64,000 bases of DNA from an uncultured Prevotellaceae bacterium (GCA_902776545.1 CACYQO010000012.1:1-64000), one strand, 5' to 3'; positions 1 to 9,618 are shown, counted from the first letter of the stretch. The notes: generated from the letters alone by a model not told the origin. Numbers and translations: made by a program.

Positions 1-2156
1 ACCACGGCCTCCTCGATGGCGAGGTTCATCTGCATGGTGGTCAGGTCGTCGAAGCCCATGGCCTCGCAGACATGATCGACGAATTCAGCCAACTGGGGCA
101 CCTGCTGGACGTCGTTGGTCAGCGTGAGGCTGCGCTGGTAGCGCACGTCGAGTTGCTGCTTCGTGTATTGGATGGCCAGCATGGTGAGGTCGTCACTTTG
201 TTCGGCGCCATTGACGAATTCCTTGACAGCCGTAGTCATATTCTCCACGAGCCGATGGGGATTGTGATTGTTTGTCGATAGTGATATGTCTGCCACCTTC
301 AGGATGCGCTCCTCAGTGAATTGGTCATGTTTGATGTTCTCAGCCTCGGTGAGTCCGTCGGTATAAAGGAAGATGGAGGTGCCGGGATCTATCTGCGTTT
401 CCTGCATCGTGAACTTCCAGTCGCCCATCACACCGACTGGCAGGTTGGAGTCGCAAGGCAACATGCCGATGCCGGATCCGATGAGCAGGGGTGAGTCATG
501 GCCGGCATTGCAATAACGCAGACGTCCTGTCGGCAGGTCGAGCACACCCACGAAGAGCGTCACGAACATGTTGGAGTCGTTGCCCTCACTCATCGTGTCA
601 TTCAGACGGGTGATGATACGTTCCGGCATTGACTCATGGGCAGAGACGGTACGGAACTGGGCACGGGTGACGGCCATCACCAGAGCGGCAGGCACACCCT
701 TACCCGAGACGTCGCCGATGCAGAAGAAGAGCTTCTCGTCGCGGATGAAAAAGTCGAAGAGGTCGCCGCCGACAGCCTTGGCCGGTGTCAGCTGTCCGAA
801 GATGTCGATATCGTCGCGGTCAGGATATGCGGGGAAGATCTTCGGCAGCATCGACATCTGGATGTCACTGGCCACCTTCAGCTCACTCTCGATGGCTGCC
901 TTGGAGGCCGTGGACTGACGCAGCTCTTCCATCTGTTGCTTCAGAGAGGTCTGCATGAGTGAGAACGACTGGCTCAGACGGGCCATCTCGTCCTTGGTCT
1001 TGATGTCGGGCAGCGTTGCATCCAGGTTACCCTTAGCCACCTCGTCGGCAGAGTCGGCAAAGCGTGCCAACGGACGGGTGATGCGCATGACCACCGAGTT
1101 ACAGATGAGGAAGAGCACGACCAACCCTATAAACATAATGAGTAGGACGAGGTAACTGAGCAACTGCGAACTGCCATAGATGATCTTAGCAGGTATGACT
1201 GTAGCCATCGACCATCCTGTGCGCTCGATAGGCGCATAGCAGATGAGAAATTTCACGCCGTCACGGATGATTTCACGCATACCGGAGAGACCGTCCACCA
1301 TATCGTAACCAATCTGTGCATCGATGGAATCGTTCGTCTCCATGGAGTAAACGAAATAGGTGTCGTTCAGGATTCGTTCGCTCATGGGGTGGGTGATATA
1401 GGTGGCACCACGTCCGATAATAAATGAATAGGCATGCGTATAGAGGAATGTATCGGTGATCTTGAATCCTGTTGTATCTGTCTGTGTACCCTGAAGTCTG
1501 TCATTCAGTTCGATATCGCTCTTCGCCACCAGCTCCGTCAGCCAGTTCAACGATACGTCAGCTGTGAGTACGGCTATCAGGTTGCCATTCTTGTCATAGA
1601 TAGGATGCGAGTAGGTGGTCATCATCTGCTCACCGCCGCCAGTATCGTAATAAGGCTCACTCCAAGAGCTCCTCTTCAGCAGTTTGGGAATCTGATACCA
1701 GTCCATGTAGTGGTACTCATATTCCGACGAGCCCAGCTGTTTGGTTTCGATGGTGCCGTTGACCGTGCGATAGGCATAAGGGGAGAAGTGTTCACCCTTT
1801 TGGGGGAAATAGTTGGGCTCAAAGGCAATGGCAGAGCCGATGATGGGAGGATTAAGCTCCAGAATCTTTTGAACCATCGGATAAAACTGGTCGGGGGTGT
1901 CCAGTTTTTCCATGACCTCCGGTATCACATTGTCCACAGCCACTTCCACTCCCACGAGTATACTGTTGATGTGCTGGTTGGCAATCTCGATACGGCTTTT
2001 CGCATTCTCCTCGGAACTGCTTAGCAATGCTTTGCGGATGACGTTGGTGATGATGATGGTGATGAGGACGAAGACGGCCAATACCGTCAGCATGACCCAT
2101 AGCGTCAGCCTGGAATGCAACGAATGGAATCCTTTCGCTTTTTTTAACTGGATCAT
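1..2156 (-). CDS. Sensor PP2C/SpoIIE-type phosphatase with C-terminal HATPase domain (3' end outside window)
   Basis: The reading frame is open from the ATG at 2156 to the window edge, about 718 codons, so the C-terminus is missing. In order I see: a membrane helix (residues ~13-35); an extracytoplasmic region of ~300 residues that looks like a dCache sensor (motifs YYDTGGGEQMMTTYSHPIYD and PMSERILNDTYF); a second helix (~338-355); HAMP; then a SpoIIE/PP2C phosphatase (~409-660) with GGDLFDFF, GDVSGKGVPAAL, LYTDGLTEAEN and EQSDDLTMLAI. After ~665 the start of an RsbW/SpoIIAB-like ATPase (MNLAIEEAVV) is visible. Such proteins usually dephosphorylate an anti-anti-sigma-type partner. The ATG overlaps the stop of the upstream binding-protein gene (ATGA), implying translational coupling, so I infer that the bound ligand may feed this sensor. 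The paralogue at 42.5-44.1 kb lacks the ATPase domain. Confidence 0.9.
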   Translation of the reverse strand, partial: MIQLKKAKGFHSLHSRLTLWVMLTVLAVFVLITIIITNVIRKALLSSSEENAKSRIEIANQHINSILVGVEVAVDNVIPEVMEKLDTPDQFYPMVQKILELNPPIIGSAIAFEPNYFPQKGEHFSPYAYRTVNGTIETKQLGSSEYEYHYMDWYQIPKLLKRSSWSEPYYDTGGGEQMMTTYSHPIYDKNGNLIAVLTADVSLNWLTELVAKSDIELNDRLQGTQTDTTGFKITDTFLYTHAYSFIIGRGATYITHPMSERILNDTYFVYSMETNDSIDAQIGYDMVDGLSGMREIIRDGVKFLICYAPIERTGWSMATVIPAKIIYGSSQLLSYLVLLIMFIGLVVLFLICNSVVMRITRPLARFADSADEVAKGNLDATLPDIKTKDEMARLSQSFSLMQTSLKQQMEELRQSTASKAAIESELKVASDIQMSMLPKIFPAYPDRDDIDIFGQLTPAKAVGGDLFDFFIRDEKLFFCIGDVSGKGVPAALVMAVTRAQFRTVSAHESMPERIITRLNDTMSEGNDSNMFVTLFVGVLDLPTGRLRYCNAGHDSPLLIGSGIGMLPCDSNLPVGVMGDWKFTMQETQIDPGTSIFLYTDGLTEAENIKHDQFTEERILKVADISLSTNNHNPHRLVENMTTAVKEFVNGAEQSDDLTMLAIQYTKQQLDVRYQRSLTLTNDVQQVPQLAEFVDHVCEAMGFDDLTTMQMNLAIEEAV

Positions 2157-3103
2157 AGTTGTGTGATCTGATGATAGGTGATTTCTTTTTTAATGACGCC
2201 GCTCTCCAGGAGGATGCGGTTGGCCAGCTCCACGGCTTTGGGTTCCAGCTTGTAGGAGCGCTTGCTGGTATCCTTGTCGGCCAGCTGGCTCAGAATCTGT
2301 TTCAGCATCCAATCCTGCGCAATCATGTTGCCGGGGATACCACTCTGCCGCATGGTGAGCATGACGATGTCGAGTGCCTCTTCGGGATGCTCTACTGCCC
2401 ATTCCCAACCCTTACGGGTGGCCTCGGCAAACTTTATCGCGAGATCCTTGTGCTTGAGATAGAAGTCAGCCGTCACATAGACACCGTCTTCCGGTACGTT
2501 GTAGCCGATGTCACGCATATATAATAGTTGCTCCTTCTTGATGCGCTGTCCGGCCATCTTCAGCTGGAAGAACTCATTGTAGCTCATCGCCAGGGCGGCG
2601 TCGATGGCCCCGGAGATATAGAGATTGACGTTCGAGATGAATGGTATCCACTGGATACCGAGACCATATTTCTTGTCCATTGCCATTGGCAGTTCGCTGA
2701 AGCCGGACTTCCAGTGTCCCACCTTCTTGCCACGGAGGCTCTCCACGCCATTCAACGGCGTGTGGGAGACAATCATCAGGTTGTTCTGCTGTGACATCTG
2801 CAGGACGTTGACCAAAGGGATGCCATTGTCGATGAAGGTCATAGCCGTCACCAGATTGAGCGTGATAAACTGGCTCTCGCCTTCGGTAAGATAGTTGATA
2901 CTGGGTTTTGAAGCGGCAGGATGCCTGATCACCACGTCAAGACCGGCCTCCTGATAGAAACCCATACTACTTGCTACATAAAAACCCACGAATTGCGACT
3001 GAGCCGTCCATTGCGGGGTGAATACCAGTTTCTCTTGGGCATACACGACGCAGGTAGTGCAAAACACCAGAGCGACGCACAGCCAATGTTGATACTTATT
3101 CAT
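2153..3103 (-). CDS. NMT1/THI5-like periplasmic substrate-binding protein
   Basis: The 316-residue protein begins with a signal peptide (hydrophobic core ending VVYAQ). The mature part is a type-2 periplasmic binding fold of the NMT1/THI5/SsuA type: KLVFTPQWTAQSQFVGFYVA at the start, then GFYQEAGLDVVI and LRGKKVGHWKSGF. Relatives bind thiamine precursors, sulfonates or similar small ligands for ABC import. No permease or ATPase gene is nearby. Instead the gene overlaps by four bases a membrane sensor phosphatase, so I infer that it acts as a ligand-presenting receptor rather than an importer component. The ligand cannot be read from the sequence. A Bacteroidetes promoter lies just upstream. 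Confidence 0.85.
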   Translation of the reverse strand: MNKYQHWLCVALVFCTTCVVYAQEKLVFTPQWTAQSQFVGFYVASSMGFYQEAGLDVVIRHPAASKPSINYLTEGESQFITLNLVTAMTFIDNGIPLVNVLQMSQQNNLMIVSHTPLNGVESLRGKKVGHWKSGFSELPMAMDKKYGLGIQWIPFISNVNLYISGAIDAALAMSYNEFFQLKMAGQRIKKEQLLYMRDIGYNVPEDGVYVTADFYLKHKDLAIKFAEATRKGWEWAVEHPEEALDIVMLTMRQSGIPGNMIAQDWMLKQILSQLADKDTSKRSYKLEPKAVELANRILLESGVIKKEITYHQITQL

Positions 3104-3125
3104 CTAATTCTCTTTTTGTTGTGTG

Positions 3126-3157
3126 CAAAGTTAGATATTTTTCATGATATCACCAAA
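3126..3157 (-). promoter_or_regulatory. Promoter for the binding protein-phosphatase operon
   Basis: On the minus strand TTTG (3157-3154), a 20-base spacer and TAACTTTG (3133-3126) match the Bacteroidetes primary-sigma consensus. It ends 22 bases before the ATG at 3103 and is divergent from the BspA-like gene's promoter. Confidence 0.8.
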
Positions 3158-3171
3158 TTCTACCATAAATA

Positions 3172-3203
3172 TTTGCAAAGTTCAAATAATCTTCCTATCT
3201 TTG
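3172..3203 (+). promoter_or_regulatory. Promoter for the BspA-like gene
   Basis: TTTG (3172-3175), a 20-base spacer and TATCTTTG (3196-3203) fit the Bacteroidetes consensus. The start codon is at 3255, leaving an AT-rich leader of about 45 bases. Confidence 0.8.
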
Positions 3204-3254
3204 CATCTTGAAAATTAAATAATTAAGGTATAAATCGTAAAGTCATATCATAAA

Positions 3255-6200
3255 ATGAGAAGATCATCTTTATTTGTACTGATGTTTATCATAGCTCTGT
3301 CGGCATTCTCGTATAGTGCCGTATTGGCAGATGATGACGAACCCTCTGACGACGAGGAAAAGGAGGTCGTGGAGAACTTTACCGTCGACGATGTCAAGTA
3401 TCATGTGACAGACGAAGGCATGGTGGAAGTCGAGGGTGTTGAGGATGCTGCCACCAGCATTGTCATCCCCAAGAAAGTGACCTATGAGGAGACAGAATAT
3501 GAGGTGACTGCCATTACAGAGGATGCTTTCACCGGAAATACGACACTAACCTCCGTGACGATTGAAGGCGGCGTGAAGGAGATTCCCAAAGAGACCTTCA
3601 AAGGCTGTACCAGCCTGACAAAGATAGAGTTAGGAAACGACGTTGAAGAAATAGGCGAATCTGCCTTTGGGGGATGTACAAGCCTGACAGAGATAGAGTT
3701 AGGAGACGGCGTTAAAGAAATAGGTGAATCTGCTTTTGTAGGCTGTACCAGTCTGACCGAGATAGATATTGCTGAAGGCGTGGAAAAGATTGGTGATTCG
3801 GTCTTCGACGGCTGTACGAAACTGGAAAGTGTTATCATTCCTGAATCCGTGAAGGAACTGGGCAAGGCCCTCTTCAAGGATTGTACCAGTCTGACAACGG
3901 TGGAGATTGATTGCGATGTCGAGGAGATCAATGAGGAATTCTTCGAGAACTGCACCAGTCTGGAGGAGATTGAGATCAAAGGTAACATCAAGAAGATTGT
4001 CGAATCGATGTTTGAGGGCAATGAGACGCTGAAGTCTGTCAAGCTTACCGGCGACATCGATGAGATCGACAAGAATGCGTTTAAGGAATGTACCAGTCTG
4101 GAGACCTTTGAATTCGGCGAGAAGAAGGAGGTGAAAGAGATCGGCGAATCTGCGTTTGAGGGTTGTAGCAGCCTGAAGGAGATTGTCATTCCCGGCAGTC
4201 TGAAGTTGATTGACAAGACGACCTTCAAGGATTGTACCGGTCTGGAAAAACTTGAAATAGAGACCGGTGTGGAAGAGATTGGTGAGTCGGCCTTCGAAGG
4301 TTGTGAGAGTCTGGAAGAGGTGACCATTCCCAGTACGGTGAAGAAGGTGGGTGAGAAAGCCTTTAAGGACTGTACCAGCCTGACCAAGGTAGAGTTGGAG
4401 GAAGGTGTGGAAGAGATCGGTGATTCAGCCTTTGAGGGTTGTCAAGAGCTGAAAGTGGTGACCATCCCTGCCTCTGTGACAGATATCGGTGAGTCGGTCT
4501 TCGACGGCAGCAGCTTGGAGGAAGTGACCATTCCGGCCTCGATGAAGGTGGTCAAGGACAATGCGTTCAAGGGCTGTAATGAACTGAAGAGACTCACGAT
4601 CGAAGAAGGCGTCGAAGAGATCGGCAATTCGGCCTTCGACGGTTGTATCAGCCTGACAAGGGTGGAGATTCCGAATTCCATGACGAAGATTGGCATTTCT
4701 GCTTTTAAGGATTGCGAGAAGTTGGATACCCTGTCGTTGGGCGAGGGACTGAAAGAACTCGGCGACTCTGCCTTCGCAGGTTGTATCACCCTGCCTTATG
4801 TGGCCCTGCCCGAGGAACTCACGGCGATTGCCAAGGCAACGTTCTTTGGCTGTGAGATGATGGACTCCGTCTCAATAGCCGATAAGATGACGGAGATTGG
4901 TGAGTCTGCCTTTGAGGGTTGTACCCGTCTGGATTCATTGAGACTGCCTGCTACCGTCGAGAAGATTGAAGTGGCAGCCTTTAAGGATTGTGACAGTCTG
5001 AGGTGGGTACAGGTGGAATTCAAGATACCGTTTGAGATAGACCTCAGCGTGTTTGAGGGTATCTATGAGGAGGCGACGCTGAAGGTGCCCAAAGGTTCCA
5101 GAGCAGCCTTCATGAAAGAAGAGAGCTGGTCTAAGCAGTTCTATAAGATCATCGGCGGTGAATATAAGATCACCATTCTGTCGAAGGGAGACGGCCAGGC
5201 CATCTGTAAGGGTGACTCTCTGATGAACATGGCCGATTCGCTGATCAGCGACTCGCTCATCATCAGAAACGACTCCATAGAGTACACCTTTATGGAGGGT
5301 GACTCCCTGATCGTGGCCTTCGTATCGGACAAGGGCTATCAGATCATGGACGTAGCGGTGAATGATACGATCATCAGCGACAGTCTGTTTGCCGACATCT
5401 ATGCTGCCGACACCCTGACAACGGAGAAACCCAGATTCGGCGAATATGCCATTGCCTATATCGATATGGACTATAAGGTGGCTGTGATGTATGAGAAGAT
5501 ACACTATCGTCTGACCGTCACCTCGATAGGTAAGGGTACCGTCAACATCCAGGGTGAGGCGGTGGAAGATACGACGGCCGTGTTCAGAATAGAGGACGGA
5601 GTGGATGCCTTCATTACCTTCAGTCCTGGTGAGAATTGGCGTATCAAACAAGTCGTGCTCGGCGATCAGGATATCACCTCGGAGTTGGGAAAATACCAGT
5701 ATTCCATCAAGAATCTCAAGAAGAACACGACACTTGTTGCCGAGTATGAGGAGATACCTGTCAACAAGTATATCCTGACGATCTATGTAGCAGGAAAGGG
5801 TGAGGTGGCCATCGACGACAATATCATCCTCCGTGACAAGTCGTGGTCGGCATACTTCAATGAAGACACTACGGCCGTGCTGACCTTCATACCCGACGAG
5901 GGCTATATGACCAAATCGCTGAAGGTGAATGGCAGCGACGTGACCTCGGCCATCGTTGATAACCACTATACGATTAACAGCATCCGTGCCGACATCAACG
6001 TGAACATCTCTTTCGAAGCGATGGAGATGACATTTGAGAAGGACGGCATCCACTACTTAGTGTCTTCATTCGCAGACCATCAGGTCACCGTAACATCGGG
6101 TGACAATCAGCAGGTTTTGGAGGTGCCGGCGAAAGTGGCATACGCAGATACCCAATGGGATGTGAGTGGCATCAAGGAGGACGCGCTGTCGAACTGTAAG

Positions 6201-7127
6201 GATCTGGCTGCCGTCATCTGGAATCCCTCTACACAGTTCAAGGCCATCGTCAGTAATCCTAATTTCCTGCTCTATGTGAGCGATGCGAAGTATGTGGCGT
6301 GGGCAGACCAGAACGCTGTGGTGGATGGTGTCGCCAAGAACGTCGTACTGACCGACGGTAAGGAAGGCAACGACTTCTACTGTCCGCGTTCATTCACGGC
6401 AGAGAAGATTTCGTACACCCATAACTATTCGATGGAAACCGGTATTACGGAGGCAAAGGGATGGGAGACCATCGCCCTGCCTTACGACGTGCAGACCATC
6501 AAGCATGCCACTCATGGAATCATTCTCCCGTTCAAGAAGTGGACAACAGAGAGTGTGGAGAAACCGTTCTGGCTGTACGAACTGACGGCCAGCGGCTATC
6601 AGGAGGCAGAAGGCATCAAGGCCAATACACCTTATTTAATTAGTATGCCGAACAACGCCTTCTATCTGACGGAATATCGGATCGTGGGTAAGGTGACGTT
6701 CGAATCGGAGAACGTGGAAGTCAAGAAATCAAGTGACGTGAACACTTCTCGTTATAGCGATAGAACGTTGGTTCCCAATTTCGTCAACAAGAATGATGAT
6801 GCCATTCTCGCCCTGAACGTGAGCAACGCCCTCGTGAGCTATACGCAGGCAGACAAGGGCAGCAAGTTCGTGAAAGGACTCCGGGCTGTGTATCCCTTCG
6901 AGGCTTATATGACCACCACCTCGAACACCCGTTCCATCGGCGTGCTGGATGGTATGACTACCGGCATTAAGTCTGTGAAGAGCATGATAGATGAGACATC
7001 CGAGGGTGTCAGAGTGTATGACCTGCGGGGTGTGCTTGTCAAGAGCTGTGCATCAAAGGCAGACATCAGAAACGGACTGAAGCCCGGTGTCTATGTGGTG
7101 GAAGGAAAGAAAATGATCATTAAATAG
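3255..7127 (+). CDS. BspA-like leucine-rich-repeat surface protein with sorting tail
   Basis: 1290 residues. A signal peptide (ending around SAVLA, residue ~25) is followed by an acidic stretch (DDDEPSDDEEKE). More than twenty LRR_5/BspA repeats run through residues ~60-640, with the pattern AFxGCxSLxxVxIPxxVxxIG. Several divergent InlB B-repeat-like units follow (YRLTVTSIGKGTVNIQGE, YILTIYVAGKGEVAI, ~640-930), then a second partial LRR-like region. The C-terminus (VRVYDLRGVLVKSC to KKMIIK) resembles a type IX secretion sorting domain. BspA-family proteins mediate adhesion to host proteins or other bacteria; that role here is inferred. Neighbouring repeats are nearly identical in DNA (e.g. 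3600-3770), so repeat number may vary. Confidence 0.9.
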   Translation: MRRSSLFVLMFIIALSAFSYSAVLADDDEPSDDEEKEVVENFTVDDVKYHVTDEGMVEVEGVEDAATSIVIPKKVTYEETEYEVTAITEDAFTGNTTLTSVTIEGGVKEIPKETFKGCTSLTKIELGNDVEEIGESAFGGCTSLTEIELGDGVKEIGESAFVGCTSLTEIDIAEGVEKIGDSVFDGCTKLESVIIPESVKELGKALFKDCTSLTTVEIDCDVEEINEEFFENCTSLEEIEIKGNIKKIVESMFEGNETLKSVKLTGDIDEIDKNAFKECTSLETFEFGEKKEVKEIGESAFEGCSSLKEIVIPGSLKLIDKTTFKDCTGLEKLEIETGVEEIGESAFEGCESLEEVTIPSTVKKVGEKAFKDCTSLTKVELEEGVEEIGDSAFEGCQELKVVTIPASVTDIGESVFDGSSLEEVTIPASMKVVKDNAFKGCNELKRLTIEEGVEEIGNSAFDGCISLTRVEIPNSMTKIGISAFKDCEKLDTLSLGEGLKELGDSAFAGCITLPYVALPEELTAIAKATFFGCEMMDSVSIADKMTEIGESAFEGCTRLDSLRLPATVEKIEVAAFKDCDSLRWVQVEFKIPFEIDLSVFEGIYEEATLKVPKGSRAAFMKEESWSKQFYKIIGGEYKITILSKGDGQAICKGDSLMNMADSLISDSLIIRNDSIEYTFMEGDSLIVAFVSDKGYQIMDVAVNDTIISDSLFADIYAADTLTTEKPRFGEYAIAYIDMDYKVAVMYEKIHYRLTVTSIGKGTVNIQGEAVEDTTAVFRIEDGVDAFITFSPGENWRIKQVVLGDQDITSELGKYQYSIKNLKKNTTLVAEYEEIPVNKYILTIYVAGKGEVAIDDNIILRDKSWSAYFNEDTTAVLTFIPDEGYMTKSLKVNGSDVTSAIVDNHYTINSIRADINVNISFEAMEMTFEKDGIHYLVSSFADHQVTVTSGDNQQVLEVPAKVAYADTQWDVSGIKEDALSNCKDLAAVIWNPSTQFKAIVSNPNFLLYVSDAKYVAWADQNAVVDGVAKNVVLTDGKEGNDFYCPRSFTAEKISYTHNYSMETGITEAKGWETIALPYDVQTIKHATHGIILPFKKWTTESVEKPFWLYELTASGYQEAEGIKANTPYLISMPNNAFYLTEYRIVGKVTFESENVEVKKSSDVNTSRYSDRTLVPNFVNKNDDAILALNVSNALVSYTQADKGSKFVKGLRAVYPFEAYMTTTSNTRSIGVLDGMTTGIKSVKSMIDETSEGVRVYDLRGVLVKSCASKADIRNGLKPGVYVVEGKKMIIK

Positions 7128-7141
7128 GAAAGGAGACAGAT

Positions 7142-7555
7142 ATGATTGAGATGATGAAGAAAACAACGATATTTCTGTTGATGATGGTGGCATTCGTTGC
7201 CTGTGGCGGCGGTGATGACGATGATGCCGATACAGGCAAGAAGCCCGACTATATCGCCGCCAACGAGGAAATGACCTTGTCGGATACAAAAGAGAATATC
7301 CTTTCTATCAAATCCAACTGTAAGTGGAATCTTTCTCCGGATGTAGACTGGCTGTTCCTCGATCCCGCCTCTGGAGAGGGTAACGGTAAGGTGACCATCA
7401 CCGCCAGTCCGAATAAGACGGACGGCACCAGATCGGGCATCATCTACATGAGAAATGAGACGAACACCGTGGAGAGAACGGTTGTCGTCTATCAGAAGAG
7501 AGCAGCAGAAAACAGCTTCGTGCCGGAGCCGGGTGAGAACCCGTTCCCGGAGTAA
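7142..7555 (+). CDS. Small lipoprotein with a BACON-type domain
   Basis: 137 residues. A lysine-bearing hydrophobic N-terminus ends in the lipobox VAC at residue ~21, followed directly by GGGDDDDAD; an acidic run after the lipidated cysteine is typical of surface-exposed Bacteroidetes lipoproteins. Residues ~38-120 look like a BACON beta-sandwich: WNLSPDVDWLFLDPASGEG, then VTITASPN, then VVVYQKRA. BACON domains bind glycans or mucin, or act as spacers. The gene lies 14 bases downstream of the BspA-like gene and is probably co-transcribed with it. An ATG at codon 4 or 5 is an alternative start. No other domain is visible. Confidence 0.75.
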   Translation: MIEMMKKTTIFLLMMVAFVACGGGDDDDADTGKKPDYIAANEEMTLSDTKENILSIKSNCKWNLSPDVDWLFLDPASGEGNGKVTITASPNKTDGTRSGIIYMRNETNTVERTVVVYQKRAAENSFVPEPGENPFPE

Positions 7556-7638
7556 ATAGCCACAGATTGACACAGATTTTCACAGAAAAAGGATTGACAC
7601 AGAAGAAGAATTGACACAGAATATATAATTTTAGATAA
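7556..7638 (+). repeat. Degenerate direct repeat before galE
   Basis: The gap between the BACON lipoprotein and galE consists mostly of four imperfect copies of a GACACAGA/CACAGA unit (AGATTGACACAGATTT, then GGATTGACACAGA, then GAATTGACACAGA). It is one of several simple repeats filling gene junctions in this window. No clear promoter is seen. Confidence 0.5.
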
Positions 7639-8679
7639 ATGAAACAGACAATTTTAGTAACAGGCGGTACGGGCTTTATCGGAAGCCATACAACCGTCGA
7701 ACTGCAGGAAGCAGGTTATGAGGTGGTGATTATTGACAACCTCTCAAATTCGAACATCAACGTGTTGGACGGTATCGAGAAGATCACAGGCATTCGTCCT
7801 GCCTTTGAGAAGGTGGACTGCTGCGACTTCGAAGCCCTTGAGGGCGTGTTTAAGAAGTACCCGAAGATTGAGGGTATCATCCATTTCGCTGCCTCGAAGG
7901 CCGTAGGTGAGAGTGTGGAGAAACCGCTGCTCTATTATCGCAATAACCTGACGTCACTCATCAACCTGTTGGAACTGATGCCGAAGTATAATGTGAAGGG
8001 TATCATCTTCTCGTCGAGTTGCACCGTCTATGGTCAGCCCTCACAGGAGAACCTGCCCGTCACGGAGAATGCACCCATCCAGAAAGCCATGAGTCCTTAC
8101 GGCAACACGAAACAGATCAACGAGGAGATCATTCAGGACTTTATCCACTCGGGGGCTCCCATCAAGAGTATCATCCTGAGATACTTCAACCCCATCGGTG
8201 CCCATCCCTCTGCACTTATCGGCGAACTGCCCAACGGTGTGCCCATGAACCTCATTCCCTTCGTGACACAGACGGCTATGGGTATCCGTGAACAGCTGAA
8301 GATCTTCGGACACGACTATAACACACCCGACAAGACCTGTATCCGCGACTATATCTATGTGGTGGATCTGGCTAAGGCTCACGTGAAGGCTATGGAGCGT
8401 GTGCTCGACAAGCCCGAGACGGATGCTGTGGAGGTGTTCAATATCGGTACGGGTAAGGGTCTCTCTACCTTAGAGGTGGTCGAGGGCTTTGAGAAGGCCA
8501 CAGGCGTGAAAGTGAACTGGACCTATGCGCCGCGTCGTGAAGGCGACATCGAGCAGGTGTGGGGTAACGTCGACAAAGCCAACAAAGTCTTAGGCTGGAA
8601 GGCTGACACACCCACGGACGAGGTACTGAAGAGTGCCTGGAAATGGCAGAAGAAACTCCGTGAAGACGGAATTCAGTAG
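7639..8679 (+). CDS. galE: UDP-glucose 4-epimerase
   Basis: 346 residues, full length for the family. It interconverts UDP-glucose and UDP-galactose in the cytoplasm for galactose use and surface polysaccharide synthesis. Visible features are the Rossmann motif GGTGFIGSHT at the N-terminus, SSSCTVYG around residue 127 and the catalytic YxxxK (Y154, K158 in SPYGNTKQ). RYFNPIGAHPS and GDIEQVWGN-type nucleotide-sugar contacts follow. It is separated from the upstream lipoprotein by a short repeat-filled gap and ends just before a long inverted repeat that probably terminates transcription from both sides. Confidence 0.95.
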   Translation: MKQTILVTGGTGFIGSHTTVELQEAGYEVVIIDNLSNSNINVLDGIEKITGIRPAFEKVDCCDFEALEGVFKKYPKIEGIIHFAASKAVGESVEKPLLYYRNNLTSLINLLELMPKYNVKGIIFSSSCTVYGQPSQENLPVTENAPIQKAMSPYGNTKQINEEIIQDFIHSGAPIKSIILRYFNPIGAHPSALIGELPNGVPMNLIPFVTQTAMGIREQLKIFGHDYNTPDKTCIRDYIYVVDLAKAHVKAMERVLDKPETDAVEVFNIGTGKGLSTLEVVEGFEKATGVKVNWTYAPRREGDIEQVWGNVDKANKVLGWKADTPTDEVLKSAWKWQKKLREDGIQ

Positions 8680-8687
8680 TCTCTTTT

Positions 8688-8790
8688 GTTTATAGTTTAG
8701 TGTTTATAGTTTATAGATGAAAACATGGCAAGCCATTCATGCTGCCTATAGAAGTAATCATCTATAAACTATAAACTTTAAACTATAAAC
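8688..8790. terminator. Long inverted repeat between galE and ispE
   Basis: Arms of 33 bases (8688-8720 and 8758-8790) are complementary at 31 positions and are themselves built from repeats of GTTTATAGTTTA. The structure lies between convergent genes and could end transcripts from both. The right arm runs into ispE and supplies its last codons and stop (8783-8785). Confidence 0.65.
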
Positions 8791-9616
8791 TTATTATCGC
8801 TCTAAATGTCCCTTCGGCGTTGAACTCATCGAGGGAGACGGGTTCACGGAAAAGTCCGAAGAGCGAAGAACCGGACCCTGACATCGCTGCATAGACAGCA
8901 CCCATGTCATAGAGACGGTCCTTGATGGCACCGATTTCGGGATGGAGGGCGAAGACACTCTTCTCGAAGTCATTGGTGAGCCGGTCAGGCCAAGTCTCTA
9001 CTGGCTGCATGACGATGTCACGACAATTGACGTCAGGATGCTGTGGGGTGATGAGTGAAAAGGCCTCCTTCGTAGAGACGGGAATGGCTGGACGCACCAC
9101 AGCTAAATACCAGCCACGCAGAGAGAGGCTAATGGGTTCGAGCTTTTCACCAATACCCTCGGCATAGCAAGGCTTATTCAAGATGAAGAATGCACAGTCG
9201 GCTCCCAGACGGGCGGCATAGTCAATCATCTGCTGATCAGAGAGTCCCAACTGGAACATCTGGTTCAACAGAGTGATCATAAAGCCACAGTCGCTGCTGC
9301 CACCACCCATACCAGCCTGTGTGGGTATACCTTTATATAAATGCGCGTGTATGCGGGGCAGGGCAGGGAAGTCCTGCTTCAACAGGTTGTATGCTCGCAC
9401 CACAAGGTTCTTCTGCTCATCGCCGTCGATCACGATGTTCGTCACCTTCAGGTCACAGTCAACGGACGAAGGGAACTGCCCGTCCATCTCGAACACCTCA
9501 AGGGCATCACAGATGGGGACGGGATAGAAGACGGTCTCCAGGTTGTGGTAACCGTCAGCACGGCGCTCAACGACGTTAAGCCCGAGGTTGATCTTGCAGA
9601 TAGGATGAATTATCAT
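8783..9616 (-). CDS. ispE: 4-diphosphocytidyl-2-C-methyl-D-erythritol kinase
   Basis: 277 residues. A GHMP-family kinase that phosphorylates CDP-methylerythritol in the MEP route to isoprenoids. The N-terminal substrate loop (KINLGLNVVERRADGYHNLE), the ATP-binding GMGGGSSDCG motif and the C-terminal GSGSSLFGLF loop are all present. It is the last gene of a minus-strand cluster and starts three bases after the DEAD-box helicase stop. The extreme C-terminus (SL and the stop codon) is formed by an inverted-repeat arm shared with the galE side. Confidence 0.95.
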   Translation of the reverse strand: MIIHPICKINLGLNVVERRADGYHNLETVFYPVPICDALEVFEMDGQFPSSVDCDLKVTNIVIDGDEQKNLVVRAYNLLKQDFPALPRIHAHLYKGIPTQAGMGGGSSDCGFMITLLNQMFQLGLSDQQMIDYAARLGADCAFFILNKPCYAEGIGEKLEPISLSLRGWYLAVVRPAIPVSTKEAFSLITPQHPDVNCRDIVMQPVETWPDRLTNDFEKSVFALHPEIGAIKDRLYDMGAVYAAMSGSGSSLFGLFREPVSLDEFNAEGTFRAIISL

Positions 9617-9618
9617 AT

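Noticed and set aside
4935..6053. 372-codon minus-strand ORF inside the BspA-like gene
   Set aside because: It is entirely opposite a gene with clear repeat domains and is His/Asp/Val-rich, as expected of an antisense shadow.
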